Source: Scolanthus callimorphus (taxonomy: Eukaryota; Cnidaria; Anthozoa; Actiniaria; Edwardsiidae). From it: a stretch of 64,000 nt of DNA. Position numbers and translations under genes: made by a program. Shown piece after piece: positions 1-10,680 of the stretch (position 1 is its first letter; the number at the start of each line of letters is the position of its first letter). A model generated the notes under the pieces. The model had not been told where the DNA came from, ran no database searches, and saw only the letters and a list, made by a program, of their open reading frames with translations. The stretch lies in the NCBI GenBank assembly GCA_033964015.1, contig CM066912.1:15163399-15227398 (forward strand). The letters are read 5' to 3'.

Positions 1-960
1 TCCAGGCCAGCGCGGACGTTATTTGATGCTCTACGCATGCGTAATTGACTCAAATATTAATTAATTCACATGCCGAAGCCGTCAGACTAAAGCTTCAACA
101 CGAAATACAAATTACCTCAAATCTATCTGCCAAGAAAAGGAAAATAGAAAGATAGAAAGCTATACGAAGTTCAAGGACAATGAGCAAGCGACACTGAAAA
201 CCATTATGTTGAATTGGATTCGGTAGTACGATTACGATGAAGCCAAACTTTAATTTATTTGCCTTGTTGAGCGAATTACAATTCCATCTTCGGATACCAT
301 GCCAGAACCCAGAACGATCAATACTATTTCATGAAGAACTTTATCTTCACTAAAAAATAGAGCGATCAATCGAAATAAAACCTCGTGTTAATAAAACTGA
401 ACTTACTTGTTAATTTCGTGATTAAACGGGTATTCAATGCCTTTCGATCCAGTATTTCCAGTGCTTTGATCGCCTAGCGCTACGACGAGGTCACGAGAAC
501 GGTAATTTTGAGCACATACAAGTTTTCCACTGCCATTTTCTCCGCGCTAAATCGCACCGAACGAGAGCATATTATGCATCAAAATCCGTGAAATTCAATA
601 GACTATTCGAATACGGTTGCTGATTTTTGATTGGTCCTTTTGCTAGCTTATAAAAACCCAGTCTATCCCAGCCTATGCCTAGAAGTCGATGAACGCCTTG
701 TAAATGCTGTCACAAGCGATCGGAAACAATTGCAAATTCTCCGCAGGAAACAAGCGACTTTGAGGTTCAAACTATCACAACTATAGAGAGTGAAGATGTA
801 TATTCTATATTCCGTATGCTGGTTTTTGATATTTCGTATTACTTGGCGTAAAATTGGCAAATTGCAAAAATATTGCGTGATTTTTGGGGAAATCATAAGA
901 GACAACCAGTGGGGGCGTGAGAAGATTTTCTTCTAGTGACCTTTCGTACGGGGTATGTTT
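1..960. other. No recognisable gene
   Basis: AT-rich intergenic sequence. Both strands were read and neither a convincing exon nor a clear repeat boundary was found. A CCAAT-like TTGATTGGTC lies near 628-637, and AT-rich promoter-like text (CTTATAAAAACCC) follows at about 648-660, but no coding sequence follows it in a supportable frame. Confidence 0.5.
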
Positions 961-1039
961 TATATGTCAAACGATTCTGTCATGGACTTCCGGTTTGTGC
1001 GTCCGTCCGTCCGTTCGTCCGGCGTAACACAGGCAACCC

Positions 1040-1750
1040 AAACGTAAGCTAACGAGAAAGGGTATATATCTAAGGAAGGGATGAACCTCAGACAACCAAA
1101 CTTGGGTCAAAATATCAAAGTGGCAAGGGGGGTGCAACTGCGTGATCACGTGGTATGACGTCATCAAATGAATAAAGGTCTATATCTTTGAAAGGGATGA
1201 ACCTCAGACAACCAAACTTGGGTAAAGTTGTCTAAGTGACAAGGGGGGTGTAGCTGCTTGATCACGTGGTATGATGTCATCGATGACGTCATCAAATGAG
1301 AAAAGGTCTATATCTTTGGAAGGGATGAACCTCAGACAACCAAACTTGGGTAAAGTTGTCTAAGTGACAAAGGGGGTGTAGCTGCGTGATCACGTGGTAT
1401 GACGTCATCGATGACGTCATCAAATGAATAATGGTCTATATCTTTGGAAGGCATGAACCTCAGACAACCAAACTTGGGTAAAGTTGTCTAAGTGACAAGG
1501 GGGGTGTAGCTGCTTGGTCACGTGGTATGACGTCATCGATGACGTCATCAAACGAGAAATGGTATATATCTTTGGAAGGGTTGAACCTCAGACAACCAAA
1601 CTTGGGTGGAGTTGTCTAAGTGGCAAGGGGGGTTCAACAGGCTAGTCACGTGGTATGACGCAATCAATGACGTCATCAAACGAGAAAAGGTATTATTTTG
1701 GGAAGGGATGACTTTCAGACAACCAAACTTGGGTTAAGTTGTTTAAGGGT
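1040..1750. repeat. Tandem array with CRE and E-box sites, unit about 128 bp
   Basis: About five and a half copies of one unit, recognised by GACAACCAAACTTGGGT starting at 1091, 1207, 1335, 1463, 1591 and 1718 (spacing 116, 128, 128, 128, 127). Most units carry CACGTG (E-box) a few bases before the palindrome TGACGTCATCGATGACGTCA, which is two full CRE/ATF sites. The same unit occurs inverted at 38.0-39.0 kb, in this orientation at 40.77-41.83 kb, and as remnants at 5.83 kb and 19.03 kb. It is therefore the body of a dispersed mobile element and not a local duplication. The stretch just before it (967-1040) contains CCGTCCGTCC-type text also seen near 15.4 kb and, inverted, near 19.2 kb. Confidence 0.9.
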
Positions 1751-2244
1751 GTCGGAAGTTTGGTTGCTAAGTTACGTTTCGTTGCTAGCGTAGATTGCGT
1801 GACTTCGGTGGCAGTCTTTTCTCAAAATCAAGCAACAAGATGGTTTTATTTCCAACATATGTTAATTCTGGAGGAATGATTTTTCTAAAGTAACTTCATT
1901 TTCCTAAAGTTTATTTCATTATTTTGGTTCAATTGAAAAACATAGTTTTGTTGGAGCGTTTTGCCGTGACTTGTTGTCTAAGTGCAAACTACAGCGCGGG
2001 ATTTGTAAAATGTCGCCACTGGAAACTGCCCGAAATTCCGCTGAAGTACCAAAAATTATGGCCAAACTAGCATGAAATATATATCTTCTATCATTGTTGT
2101 ATCTATTGCATTTCAGTTTTTCTGGAGTTCTTTACTTTTTGTAGCTTTTGTGAAGAGAAAATATCGCTCGGCGCCCGTTCGGCGATCGAAAAAGTTGGCT
2201 ACTTTGACAAAAATTATACCATTTTGAAAAGTAATTAGCAACTC

Positions 2245-2350
2245 CAGAAGCTCATAAGTAGGAGCGTGCATCCTAGGAAATGGGTGGGTCTCACATGTGT
2301 TTTATAGCTTGAGCTATTTTTAGAAACAGTTGCGCGGGAAAAATTAGCCA
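2245..2350 (+). repeat. Left terminal inverted repeat of copy 1
   Basis: Starts with CAGAAGCTCATAAG and continues through GGGTGGGTCTCACATGTG and an NF-Y-type AGCCAATCAG (2346-2355). It is the imperfect inverse of about 4915-5019. Confidence 0.8.
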
Positions 2351-2973
2351 ATCAGAATTCTTCCTTACATTTGACGTCACGCGCCTCATCAAAAATTCAG
2401 ATGGAGCTCTGCTTTTAGCCAGTGGCTAAATCTATTTTTACTTGCAGTTCTCTTTGCATGGTTTCTGACTGTACAAGTTGAGTAAACTAAAACAGATAAC
2501 AGATGGCTTCAGACATCAAGAAAAATTACTTGAAAACAATCTAAACGACTAAGGGAAAGCAGAAAAGAACCGCGGCCTCGCCGCTTCTTCTCACGGTTCT
2601 CGCACAGCGAAAGTTCATGAAGGACTACAAATTTATGCACTATGGTGGCTACGGATGGATTAGGGAAGCATAAAGGATTTACAACGAAGTACCAGGACTA
2701 TGTGGATGATTTGATTTCTAATTTGGTACACTGACAGATGAAGTTCGCTACATACAAACGATCCGAGCAGGAAGGCGAGAATGAAAGTTTGTCAAAAACT
2801 TAGCCTGCTAGCAGGCGTTGGAGGCTGTTTTATCGGCGAAAACCCGGAGTTCGTAGTCGCGAGTGCCATCTTGGATTTTTTGGCCGAGTGACAATGGGGC
2901 GAGTGACAAAACGAGGGGGTGGGGGGCGGGAAAGAGGAGGAAAGAACGCCTGCAAGGAAACTATGCATTTTTG

Positions 2974-3252
2974 ACAGAATGGAGATAAGGAATTAACCTT
3001 GTGTGAAAGCTAACGTGCTAATGAAATGGTCCCACGTGTGCTTCTGAGCGTTAGCCCTAGCAAGCGGAGAAAGAGAAAAAATCTCTGACCCCGAGAGGGA
3101 TTCGAACCCACGACCTTCAGAATTGTACATCCGATGCTCTAACCAGCTGAGCTATCCAGGTCAGACTGGGAGCAGGTCGGGGTAAATTAGATGTTATGTT
3201 CGCGGTAATGAAGTGAATATATGTAGATGTTCAGGCAAGCCTGTGGCCGCGT
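2974..3252 (-). mobile_element. tRNA-derived SINE, copy 1 of 3
   Basis: Unit of about 278 bp transcribed from the minus strand. The tRNA-like head is at 3086-3163: A box (plus-strand CCAGCTGAGCTA, 3143-3154), B box (plus-strand GGATTCGAACC, 3098-3108) and an acceptor-like stem with one mismatch. The anticodon loop lacks the invariant U33 and the anticodon stem is imperfect, so this is not a working tRNA gene. The tail towards lower coordinates ends with GGAATTAACCTTGTGTG. Two more copies follow head to tail. Confidence 0.8.
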
Positions 3253-3287
3253 AGCACGAAGTTCAACAGAATGGATATCAGGAATTA

Positions 3288-3680
3288 CCCCGGGGGGGGG
3301 GGGGGGGGGGGGGGACTCTAAGGTTAAAATGCTAGGGGTGACGGTCGGGAAACTCGAATTTTGACCCTAAAAAATACCTGGTCGGAAAAAATTTCCACCC
3401 TAAAAAATACCCCTCAGTCTAAAAATACCCTAAAAAATGCCAACAATTTTGACAGATTTAAATTTTATTCTGGCCGTTTATTTGATATACATTAAATGTA
3501 TCCTCTCGACTTTCAAAAATACTACCTTATTTGCGGGAGAACCCCCTAAAAAATACCTATTTCTTACTATACTGTTTCTTATGTTCGAACCCCTAAAAAA
3601 ATACCAGATCGCCGATTTCAACCCCTAAAAAATACGACGGTCACCCCTAGCATTCGAATATTGGGAGTCCCCCCCCGGGG
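3288..3680. mobile_element. GC-tipped inverted-repeat element inside the SINE tandem
   Basis: Begins CCCCGGGGG and ends CCCCCGGGG. The inner inverted repeats pair ATGCTAGGGGTGACGGTCG on the left with CGACGGTCACCCCTAGCAT on the right. It is flanked by the 5-bp direct repeat AATTA (3283-3287 and 3681-3685), and the SINE text continues on either side. The interior is built of CCCTAAAAAATACC-like repeats, also seen at 33.43 kb. There is no coding capacity. Confidence 0.78.
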
Positions 3681-3952
3681 AATTAACCTTGTGTGAAAGC
3701 TAACGTGCTAATGAAATGGTCCCACGTGTGCTTCTGAGCGTTAGCCCTAGTAAGCGGAGAAAGAGAAAAAATCTCTGACCCCGAGAGGGATTCGAACCCA
3801 CGACCTTCAGAATTGTACATCCGATGCTCTAACCAGCTGAGCTATCCAGGTCAGACTGGGAGCAGGTCGGGGTAAATTAGATGTTATGTTCGCGGTAATG
3901 AAGTGAATATATGTAGATGTTCAGGCAAGCCTGTGGCCGCGTAAGAATGGAG
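3681..3952 (-). mobile_element. tRNA-derived SINE, copy 2 of 3
   Basis: Same unit as 2974-3252, offset 690 bp, almost identical in sequence. tRNA-like head at 3776-3853 with A and B boxes intact. Confidence 0.8.
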
Positions 3953-4220
3953 ATAAGGAATTAACCTTGTGTGAAAGCTAACGTGCTAATGAAATGGTCC
4001 CATGTGTGCTTCTGAGCGTTAGCCCTAGTAAGCGGAGAAAGAGAAAAAATCTCTGACCCCGAGAGGGATTCGAACCCACGACCTTCAGAATTGTACATCC
4101 GATGCTCTAACCAGCTGAGCTATCCAGGTCAGACTGGGAGCAGGTCGGGGTAAATTAGATGTTATGTTCGCGGTAATGAAGTGAATATATGTAGATGTCC
4201 AGGCAAGCCTGTGGCCTGTG
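3945..4220 (-). mobile_element. tRNA-derived SINE, copy 3 of 3
   Basis: tRNA-like head at 4054-4131. It abuts copy 2 with no intervening target DNA, so copies 2 and 3 form a true head-to-tail tandem with a 278-bp period. This suggests unequal exchange or tandem duplication and not three independent insertions. Confidence 0.8.
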
Positions 4221-4690
4221 GTAGCATTTTTGAGTAGCTAATTAAAATTCCCGTCCACCAGCAGACGGGAATTATGATTGGCTAATCGGTCAATATGTCA
4301 ATCATCTCCGAGCGTGTTGGGGTCACACATTCTCAAACGGAAACTCAACAAATAAATATAGCGGTCGATTCGGCAGAAGCAAGGAATTTCACGTGCGCTT
4401 TCTTACTTCGATTCCAAGTCAAAAGAAATTGCTCGAGCTAGGAGCTGGCAATCAACTTACATATCGCACTTCTCTAATCTACCAAAGAACGACAAAAGAT
4501 AGGTTGCTTGAAACAACGATGCGTGCAGTTTTAGATGGGAAGTTGTGCGTAAATAATGCACATTTTACAGCGAGTTTGCAGTTAATTTACTTCGAAATAA
4601 ATTCTTCTGTATAAAGAGACTTTCTTCAACAGTATTATTTTACCGTTTATGGCATTCTTTTTATTTATATAAATAAAAGCGATTTATTAC
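4220..4690. other. Interior of transposon copy 1, no gene
   Basis: Contains a short hairpin (AATTCCCGTC near 4246 pairing with GACGGGAATT near 4264) followed by a CCAAT-like TGATTGGCTAA. A 73-codon open frame at 4393-4614 has no recognisable domain and is probably chance. Confidence 0.45.
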
Positions 4691-5026
4691 AAACTTCGAG
4701 CACTTCGTGGATATGTACGCCTGCTAGCTTGGCACTTCATCCTGTGCTTTGCTATTTTTGCACCCTGGCTCTAAATCACTAGACTAGTAAAAATATTTGC
4801 TTCATTTTGGCAAAAAAGGGATAAAGTAAAAGCCGTTCTTGTCGGTCGTGTCCAGAGGAAGATTTCGTATTTCGTGCGCCTGCTGCGTGTATGACGTAAT
4901 TTGTTTACTTCTCTCTGACTGGTTGATTTTTCGCGCGAAAATCTAAAAATAGCCCAAGCTATAAAACACATGTGAGAACCACCCAATAGGGGATGCACGC
5001 TCCTACTTATGAGCTTCTGGCAACTC

Positions 5027-5825
5027 TGTATAGAAGAAAATCATACCATGCTAGGAAATCATACCGTCATTGTTTCTACGGCGTTAAAGAAGAAAGAAAC
5101 AGTCTAAAATGCGTAAATTGTAGCTTTGTTCAGCCTACGAACTTGCAGTCTCTCGAGTGAAGATTTATATACAATTTCTGAAGATACATCATTTGACCTG
5201 CCTTCGTTCTTTTTTCTTTTTCGATTTTTTTTTTTCATTTTCGGGTTTGAACTTTCTTTTTCGCTTCTTAAACAATGTTACGATGTATTTCTCTTCCATT
5301 GCTTGCTTGTTTTTTTTATTTTCTGGTGGAAAATAAACTATAAATTTGTTTTACACTTCCTTGGTAACCAAGCCTCCTAGCGCATCAATTCGTGTTTCTT
5401 TAAAACACTAATTCTCACGCGAATCTTAATATTTCGTAAAAAAATTAAAGCAAATCGATAGAAAAGCATATTGTTCACAAAGTTAAGTATGGATTAGCAT
5501 TTAGGATAAAAATTGCGAAAGTTATAGCCAAAAAACGACTTTATGCACTCGTCATTTCCTTATTTTAAATCGAAATTGCAAATCCATTCTTAACTTTATG
5601 AAGATGCTCATGAAAAATATATCTATAGCAAAAAGTATTCGAAAAACGTCTATTTGAAGTCAAATTAGTCTTTTTCTACTCCCGGTCACGTGACCATGGG
5701 CGTGGCCCGATGACGTCATCGTTGGTATTGTTGTCCTTTGATGATGTCATGGCGCAAAATTGGTCATGATTGTAAAGTTTCGCCGATTAGAGCTGTTTCA
5801 AATTTCCCTAGCAACCAAGCTTCCG
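5027..5825. other. AT-rich region, no gene seen
   Basis: T-rich tracts near 5210-5240. There is a weak hairpin, AAAGTTAAGTATGGATT near 5478 against AATCCATTCTTAACTTT near 5581. No exon with a supportable frame. Confidence 0.45.
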
Positions 5826-5931
5826 AACACCCTGGTAAGGAGGGTGAGATGGCGTTGTCACGTGGTATGACGTCATCGATGACGTCATTGTAACCGGGAG
5901 CTCCGCTTTTAGCCAGTGGCTAAATCTATAT
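5826..5931. mobile_element. End of a CRE-array element with terminal hairpin (type I end)
   Basis: One partial CRE/E-box unit (CACGTGGTATGACGTCATCG) followed by GGGAGCTCCGC, the perfect stem-loop TTTAGCCAGTGGCTAAA and the tail TCTATATATTA. The same terminus occurs at about 41868-41911 and, inverted, at 37922-37966 and 9536-9572. Confidence 0.75.
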
Positions 5932-6050
5932 ATTAATAATATATCCATAGCTTGACAGAAAACAAAGAAAGTAATGAATAACCCATCAAACCGCTTGCCA
6001 TACCTTAAGTTGTTTTGCATGAGAAGACGGTTGCTCTTATAGCAGGACTT

Positions 6051-6357
6051 TTACTGCGGTTTTCATAATTCTGCGAGCTCTCGCTATTGATTTCCAACCG
6101 TAAAACCGCCTTCTGGCTTCCGTCAATCAAACTCCCGAGTCTTCTCGCCGTTACACTTTGTGCTTTCTGATTGGCCAGCACCTAAGCAGTGCTTAAATGG
6201 CTTCCTGTCGCGACAGCAACGGTTACGTGCTGGCCAATCAAAAAGCACAAAGAGTAACGACGAGAAGCCTCGGGAGTTTGATTGGCGGAAGCCAGAAGGC
6301 GGTTTGACGGCTGGAAATCGTTAGCGAGAGTTCGCAGAATTATGAAAACCGTAGTAA
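6051..6357. repeat. Palindrome (foldback element) beside the FAMeT exon
   Basis: Left arm 6051-6178 pairs with right arm 6228-6357 (for example TTCATAATTCTGCGAGCTCT against the 6325-6348 text). A CCAAT box sits on each side of the loop (CTGATTGGCC at 6167-6176, TGGCCAATCA at 6231-6240). It ends about 17 bp before the predicted exon acceptor at 6374, so it lies in the intron directly upstream. Confidence 0.78.
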
Positions 6358-6374
6358 CATATTTTCTTGTTAAG

Positions 6375-6571
6375 GGTCCCATTTCCATATCTGATTTCGA
6401 TCTACCGCCGAGTGGGCCAAACTGCGAGGCCGTCAACAAGGACACCACATCTCCAAATTGGGCAGAAATTATCCAAGGAGCAGAGGTGCTTGTCACATTC
6501 CAATTGGAAGACACCCTCAAAGGGTCCATGACTGTTATCGAAAAAGACATGAGCCGTATCGTCCAGTGGAA
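6375..6571 (+). CDS. FAMeT-like/pentraxin-like extracellular protein, exon A
   Basis: First recognised exon of a multi-exon gene. The acceptor is ...TTCTTGTTAAG before 6375 and the donor GTAAGG starts at 6572, leaving phase 2. It encodes about 65 residues starting GPISISDFDLPPSGPN, with no recognised domain by itself. The frame runs open to the donor, where TAA would follow if unspliced, so splicing is required. Joining to 6973 gives QWN-HDRW. The open frame continues upstream into the neighbouring palindrome, so the true upstream boundary is inferred from the acceptor and from where the palindrome ends. Earlier exons, including a signal peptide, were not found and may lie outside the window. 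Confidence 0.72.
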
Positions 6572-6972
6572 GTAAGGATCCCTTTGTCGTTTCGTTTGGG
6601 CTTTATATTTTTATATTTTTGGACTTTATATTTTTATATCATGTATATTTGTAAAAATGTCGGTAAAGTATTTGTATTTTTATATTTTTTATATTTTTGG
6701 ACTTTATATTTTTATATCATGTATATTTGTAATAATGTCGGTAAAGTATTTGTAAATGGCGAAAGCTTTTTTCATTTAGCATCCGAAGTTTGCTGTGGTG
6801 AAATTGCTCAGAGATAGACCATCCCCTTGTTTTTCATCCGCCATATTAGAAGGCAAGGTTATCGAGAGAACGCTGTTAACAAGGAAAGTGTCTCGTATTG
6901 AAAACTGAAAACCTACTGTTATGTCAACGTCACTTCAATAGCTTTAAAACAATTATTACTTCTTCTTTTCAG

Positions 6973-7438
6973 CCACGACCGCTGGTTCATGCAAGATGAA
7001 CATGGTGGACGCCATTTGTACAATGGTTTTAGTAATGGACAATCAAGTGATACTGGTAACCAGAAAATGTCAATTGAAGGTCTGGTGCTAAAGTACAGTG
7101 ATGGCGATCTACTGCTATTGAATAACCAGGCCGATATTGACAACAGTACAAGGTATTTTCCTCGCGCAGGAGAACTCAAGGGAAACGTGCTTGCAACCGT
7201 TACTAAGCCTGACAAGGAGCGATTCAAGTCATCTGACCAAAACAAGATTGGGTCTGTCCCATGTAACGTGAAGTGGTCTAATGCCATGCGGTTAGACCCT
7301 AGTAATCATGGTGGCAAGTGCCTACATTTCACCGCCTCCTCTGCCGGCTCAATGTTTGTAGTGTTCGCTGGTGTTCCAAGTCATACTGACACCTGGTATT
7401 ACGCGGAGATCGCTCCAGGCGGTGTTGGCATCTACAAG
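6973..7438 (+). CDS. FAMeT-like/pentraxin-like extracellular protein, exon B
   Basis: The acceptor CTTCTTTTCAG precedes 6973 and the donor GTATTA starts at 7439. The exon enters in phase 2 and leaves in phase 0, adding about 155 residues. The second half (from about HFTASSAGSMFVVFAG to YYAEIAPGGVGIYK) resembles the first half of the FAMeT / Methyltransf_FA domain (PF12248), a beta-sandwich module of secreted or surface proteins that despite its name has no proven methyltransferase chemistry in most animals. The first half contains WFMQDEHGGRHLYNGF and is unassigned. Codon use is coherent and there is no internal stop. Confidence 0.8.
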
Positions 7439-7744
7439 GTATTATTGGACAGGACTAGGCCAAGGTTACATTGACTTATGCAGTAATACTGCCTCTAACG
7501 CTTGTACCAAGTAGTAAGTCTGCATCGTCAAATGAAAGTTGCAATCCTACCCGAAGAACCTGTCTAATGTTCCAATTCAATTTTTGGGGCGGAGCATTGG
7601 ACGAGAACGTCATGCATAACGTTCCCCTACGCATTTAAATAGCCATGATCGGGATATTGAAGTGTCCATTATCCTTGGACAAGAAAAATTAAGTTACTGA
7701 CCAGGAAAATTAAAATCGTATTTCTTAATTTTATTAATCTTCAG

Positions 7745-7978
7745 CACGAAACCCTGAAAGCATCCACCACCAAAACAGAGGCTGTTGGGCTTGGAGATGA
7801 TGTGCTGTACCAGTCCTACTTCGTTTGCATCAAACAAGCCACGAAGAGTGTTGTAATCGAGTACGGCAAGTCTGAAAGCACTAAAGAAGCAGGGACTGTC
7901 TACCTATCGTGGATAGATGTAGGGGAGCCCTTGGATATCAGGTTTTATGCCTTTGGAAATGCAGATACGAGGACCCAG
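7745..7978 (+). CDS. FAMeT-like/pentraxin-like extracellular protein, exon C
   Basis: The acceptor TAATCTTCAG precedes 7745 and the donor GTACGTG starts at 7979. It is phase 0 at both ends and adds 78 residues. The text YLSWIDVGEPLDIRFYAFGN fits the end of FAMeT domains, where a W-x-D motif and a V/IRF/Y-aromatic strand are typical. The domain probably ends about here. The next exon may be the one at 42302, which also opens in phase 0 on the same strand. The alternative is that the gene ends in unrecognised exons nearer by. Confidence 0.8.
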
Positions 7979-8231
7979 GTACGTGCAACTGTTCTTCTTT
8001 TTATTCCAACATTTAAACGCCTTTCATAAGGTTGTTACGGGTTTGCCGTCATCTGTGATTTGCCCATTTCCAGGCCCATGAATCCGTGAATCGTGAAATG
8101 GGCTTGTACATGGTAGAAATGCTACTGCGGATAATAGACCGATCCCTATTTTGAGGATAGCTCCGCCCACTCATAGCAAACAATAGGAAGTTTTCCCTAC
8201 GGAACTCATGTCCGAGCAACAAACTTGAATA
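7979..8231 (+). other. Intron start, no other feature seen
   Basis: Non-coding after the splice donor, with no further exon recognised before the MITE at 8232. Confidence 0.45.
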
Positions 8232-8662
8232 CAGTAAAAACCCGCATAAAAGAACAAGTGGATTAAGAACACTCAGGCTGAAATTTGGTCAAAAAGATAC
8301 CTTATACATAAGAACACATGCAGCCTCATAAATGAAAATTGTTCTTGCATAAAAAATAGCTGCCTGTTAGATTCAAGTGGACTAACCTACTGTGGCAGAG
8401 TACTGAGTAGATCGATATAATATGCTAGACCATTGCACACAGAGTTCTACAGCAGGTGCTGTGGGGGATTCCAGAGTACATTTAGCAATTTTTTTTAGAC
8501 TTCACATTCTTTATTTGACTGTTTGGTAGATTATGTATTATTTGATGTTAAGAAACAATTTTAAGAACACCTCGGGCTGATGTTGCAGAAAACACCCAAT
8601 ATACAAGAACAAAATCAGCCTGAATCCCGAAAACACCTGTTCTTTTATGCGGGTTTTTACTG
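8232..8662. mobile_element. Pogo/Tc1-type MITE, 431 bp, TA target site
   Basis: The terminal inverted repeat CAGTAAAAACCCGCATAAAA is inverted at 8643-8662, with TA on both sides (8230-8231 and 8663-8664). Internal text (GAACACTCAGGCTGA and AGAACACCTCGGGCTGA) repeats. The CAGT start and TA duplication fit the pogo branch of Tc1/mariner. There is no open frame. Confidence 0.85.
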
Positions 8663-9535
8663 TATCGAAGATTTTTCAATAATTATTCAGCTTTTCAAGA
8701 TAAAAATATAAAATCCAAATTGCATGCAACAACTTCTAATACCTCCCTGCAATCGCGGTGTCTTTTCCTTTGCTCTATGCCAAAAATAAAATTTGGCTTG
8801 TCCGACGTAGCAACAGTAACTAGGGGTATAACAATGAATGCGGGATCGGTGAATTATGTGAGCAGTCGACTAATTGCCAAACCGTGTTCATCAGTCAAAT
8901 GCCTAAACAGGCCTCATCATTTTACGAAGTCACTGAGACATTTGGTTTGGTATTTTTGGTTGCTATTTTGTTTTAAATAGAATCCCATGCTGTGACTCTA
9001 TCTCGCGTGCTGATTGGCTGAAATCGAGGGAGTTTTTTGTGGAATTACATGGCTGCAAAAGTAGAATTCAATTAAAATCGATAGTTGCTGCGCGACTCGG
9101 GCGATATCGATTTTTCGCGTGAGATTTAGTGTGGATTTCCCTCGTCGGGTAATTGATTTAGCTATAGAATTTGACTCACTTCCAAAGAGCACACTTTGTA
9201 CCAGAACGCCGTTTTGCGATCAGCATCAGAAGTTGGAGTTTGCAGAATAAGAAAAAAATAAAGTCTTTTGGTAACTGGAAAATTACCTGAAATATTGCGC
9301 GAAATCAATACCTAAAGAAGCGTGACTAGTGTTGCGTGACATAAATTGCAGCGCCGATAACTAAGGAGGAGCTAAATACAGGAAACCGATTTGATTTGGT
9401 GACAAGACTCCTGTTGGGGAACTGTAAACTGGTCTGAAAAACACGGTTTCATAGAATTCATAGCTTCAAAGTTAGGATTTTGATGACGTCATGTGAACAC
9501 TAAGAATTAGAGATGAAGAGTACTGACGTTATTTA
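8663..9535. other. Non-coding region with NF-Y box
   Basis: Holds CTGATTGGCT at 9010-9019, followed by GAAATCGAGGGAG. A TGACGTCA half of CRE type lies near 9483. No exon was recognised. The 86- and 64-codon open frames here have no domain. Confidence 0.45.
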
Positions 9536-9573
9536 ATATAGATTTAGACACTGGCTAAAAGCGGAGCTCCCAA
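9536..9573. mobile_element. Type I hairpin end (TTTAGACACTGGCTAAA variant)
   Basis: Same terminus as 37922-37966 with one base change in the stem-loop: ATATAGATTTAGACACTGGC, then AAAAGCGGAGCTCCC. It marks the edge of another element whose partner end was not located. Confidence 0.65.
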
Positions 9574-10255
9574 CTATGATACGGAATGAAAGATTGCAGT
9601 AGTAGTAAATCAAAAATAGATTTATTTTATCTAGACTAATTTTATTTTACAATCTGAGGCTGTTCTGTTTCTCACATGTGAAAAATATATAACACGATAG
9701 TGGATGTGATTACATGATAACGCTGTACTTTACAATAAAAACAGCCCTTGCAGGTTTAAGTTCTTTTTTTTTATTCACCTAGCCAACGTTAAAATACTTT
9801 TGCCACCCCCCTTATATTCTATAAAAAGAATGATGCCCCCTATACCACACACTCAACAAAAAAGGATAGGTGGATGATAGCGCAAATGCCTAACAATTAG
9901 GGGGGGGGGGGGTTACTTTTCAACACCCTTCCGTGGAGTGGGTATGGATATTTTCTGGAACCACGTGAAATGCTGCCAACAAACAATCCCTGTCTATCAC
10001 AGTTATATTGGGCAGGTGGTTTGCCTTTTAAAAAAGACAAAACATTTTGAGGGGGAGGGGGGGGGGGGGCATCTTGGTGGGTAGGGCCAAAACTTGCTCC
10101 TGTTTCACATGAAAAAAAAATTGGACGAAGTTATCTTGGTGTTGTGGCTAACACGTGGCACGCACAAAAAATAAAAGTTGGCCCTACCCCCGAGACAGAC
10201 AGTTTACATGGAGCCGACTCTACGAGTTGTCTCGGTGACATGTGAATAGTTTGAT

Positions 10256-10345
10256 TTTAACACAGAGGGATTGTAGACATAGACATAGACATATTTTATT
10301 GGCGCTGTGTAGCACAAACGGTTACATGGGCTCGTTTACCAATAA
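10256..10345 (-). mobile_element. Truncated retroelement 3' end with hexamer tail
   Basis: (AGACAT)n followed by ATTTTATTGGCGCTGTGTA. A near copy is at 10609-10670 (ACATAGACATGTTTCATTGG). Both look like 3' ends of LINE-type insertions in minus orientation, with the short tandem tail at the lower coordinate. Confidence 0.5.
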
Positions 10346-10608
10346 AAATAGAAACTTGTCCAACCACCTTAAATCGGGGGGGGGGGGGGGGGGGGGTGCA
10401 AAGTCCGGAGTCCGGGCAGAATAAAGGACGCACTAAATCATCATATCATATGGTTTCAAAATCGGCATAATTATGAGCTCTTGCTAGAAGTTGTTAGTTT
10501 CTGTCATCCAAAAAAGAGAGAATAAAAGTATACAGGTAAAAAAAATCTGGGAAAGGTAGGGGGCCCGGGCCTCCTGTGCCCCCCCCCCCCCCCCCCCCCC
10601 CTGGCTAG

Positions 10609-10680
10609 ACATAGACATAGACATGTTTCATTGGCACTTTGTAAATGGTTAAATTTACATCGGTGTAATTCCAATAATGA
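10609..10680 (-). mobile_element. Second truncated retroelement 3' end
   Basis: AGACATAGACATAGACATG followed by TTTCATTGGCACTTTGTAA, related to 10256-10345 but diverged. It is directly preceded by a run of more than 20 C. Confidence 0.45.

Larger units (their letters stand above)
2245..5019. mobile_element. TIR DNA transposon, non-autonomous, copy 1 (7-bp TSD)
   Basis: Both ends carry the inverted repeat CAGAAGCTCATAAGTAGGAG, with similarity extending about 100 bp inward. The element is flanked by the perfect 7-bp direct repeat GCAACTC (2238-2244 and 5020-5026). The left ~555 bp and right ~320 bp are shared with the copy at 39214-40762; the middle differs and here holds a SINE trimer. No transposase reading frame is present, so this is an internally replaced, non-autonomous copy. 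TSDs of 7 bp are unusual: hAT and P elements typically make 8. The superfamily is unassigned. Confidence 0.88.

Noticed and set aside
3086..4131. Three tRNA genes on the minus strand
   Set aside because: A and B boxes are intact, but the anticodon loop lacks U33, stems carry mismatches and each copy is embedded in a 278-bp repeat; these are SINE heads.
6375..7978. An active farnesoic acid O-methyltransferase enzyme
   Set aside because: The domain name is historical. No SAM-binding motif is visible, and the context is that of a secreted multidomain protein.
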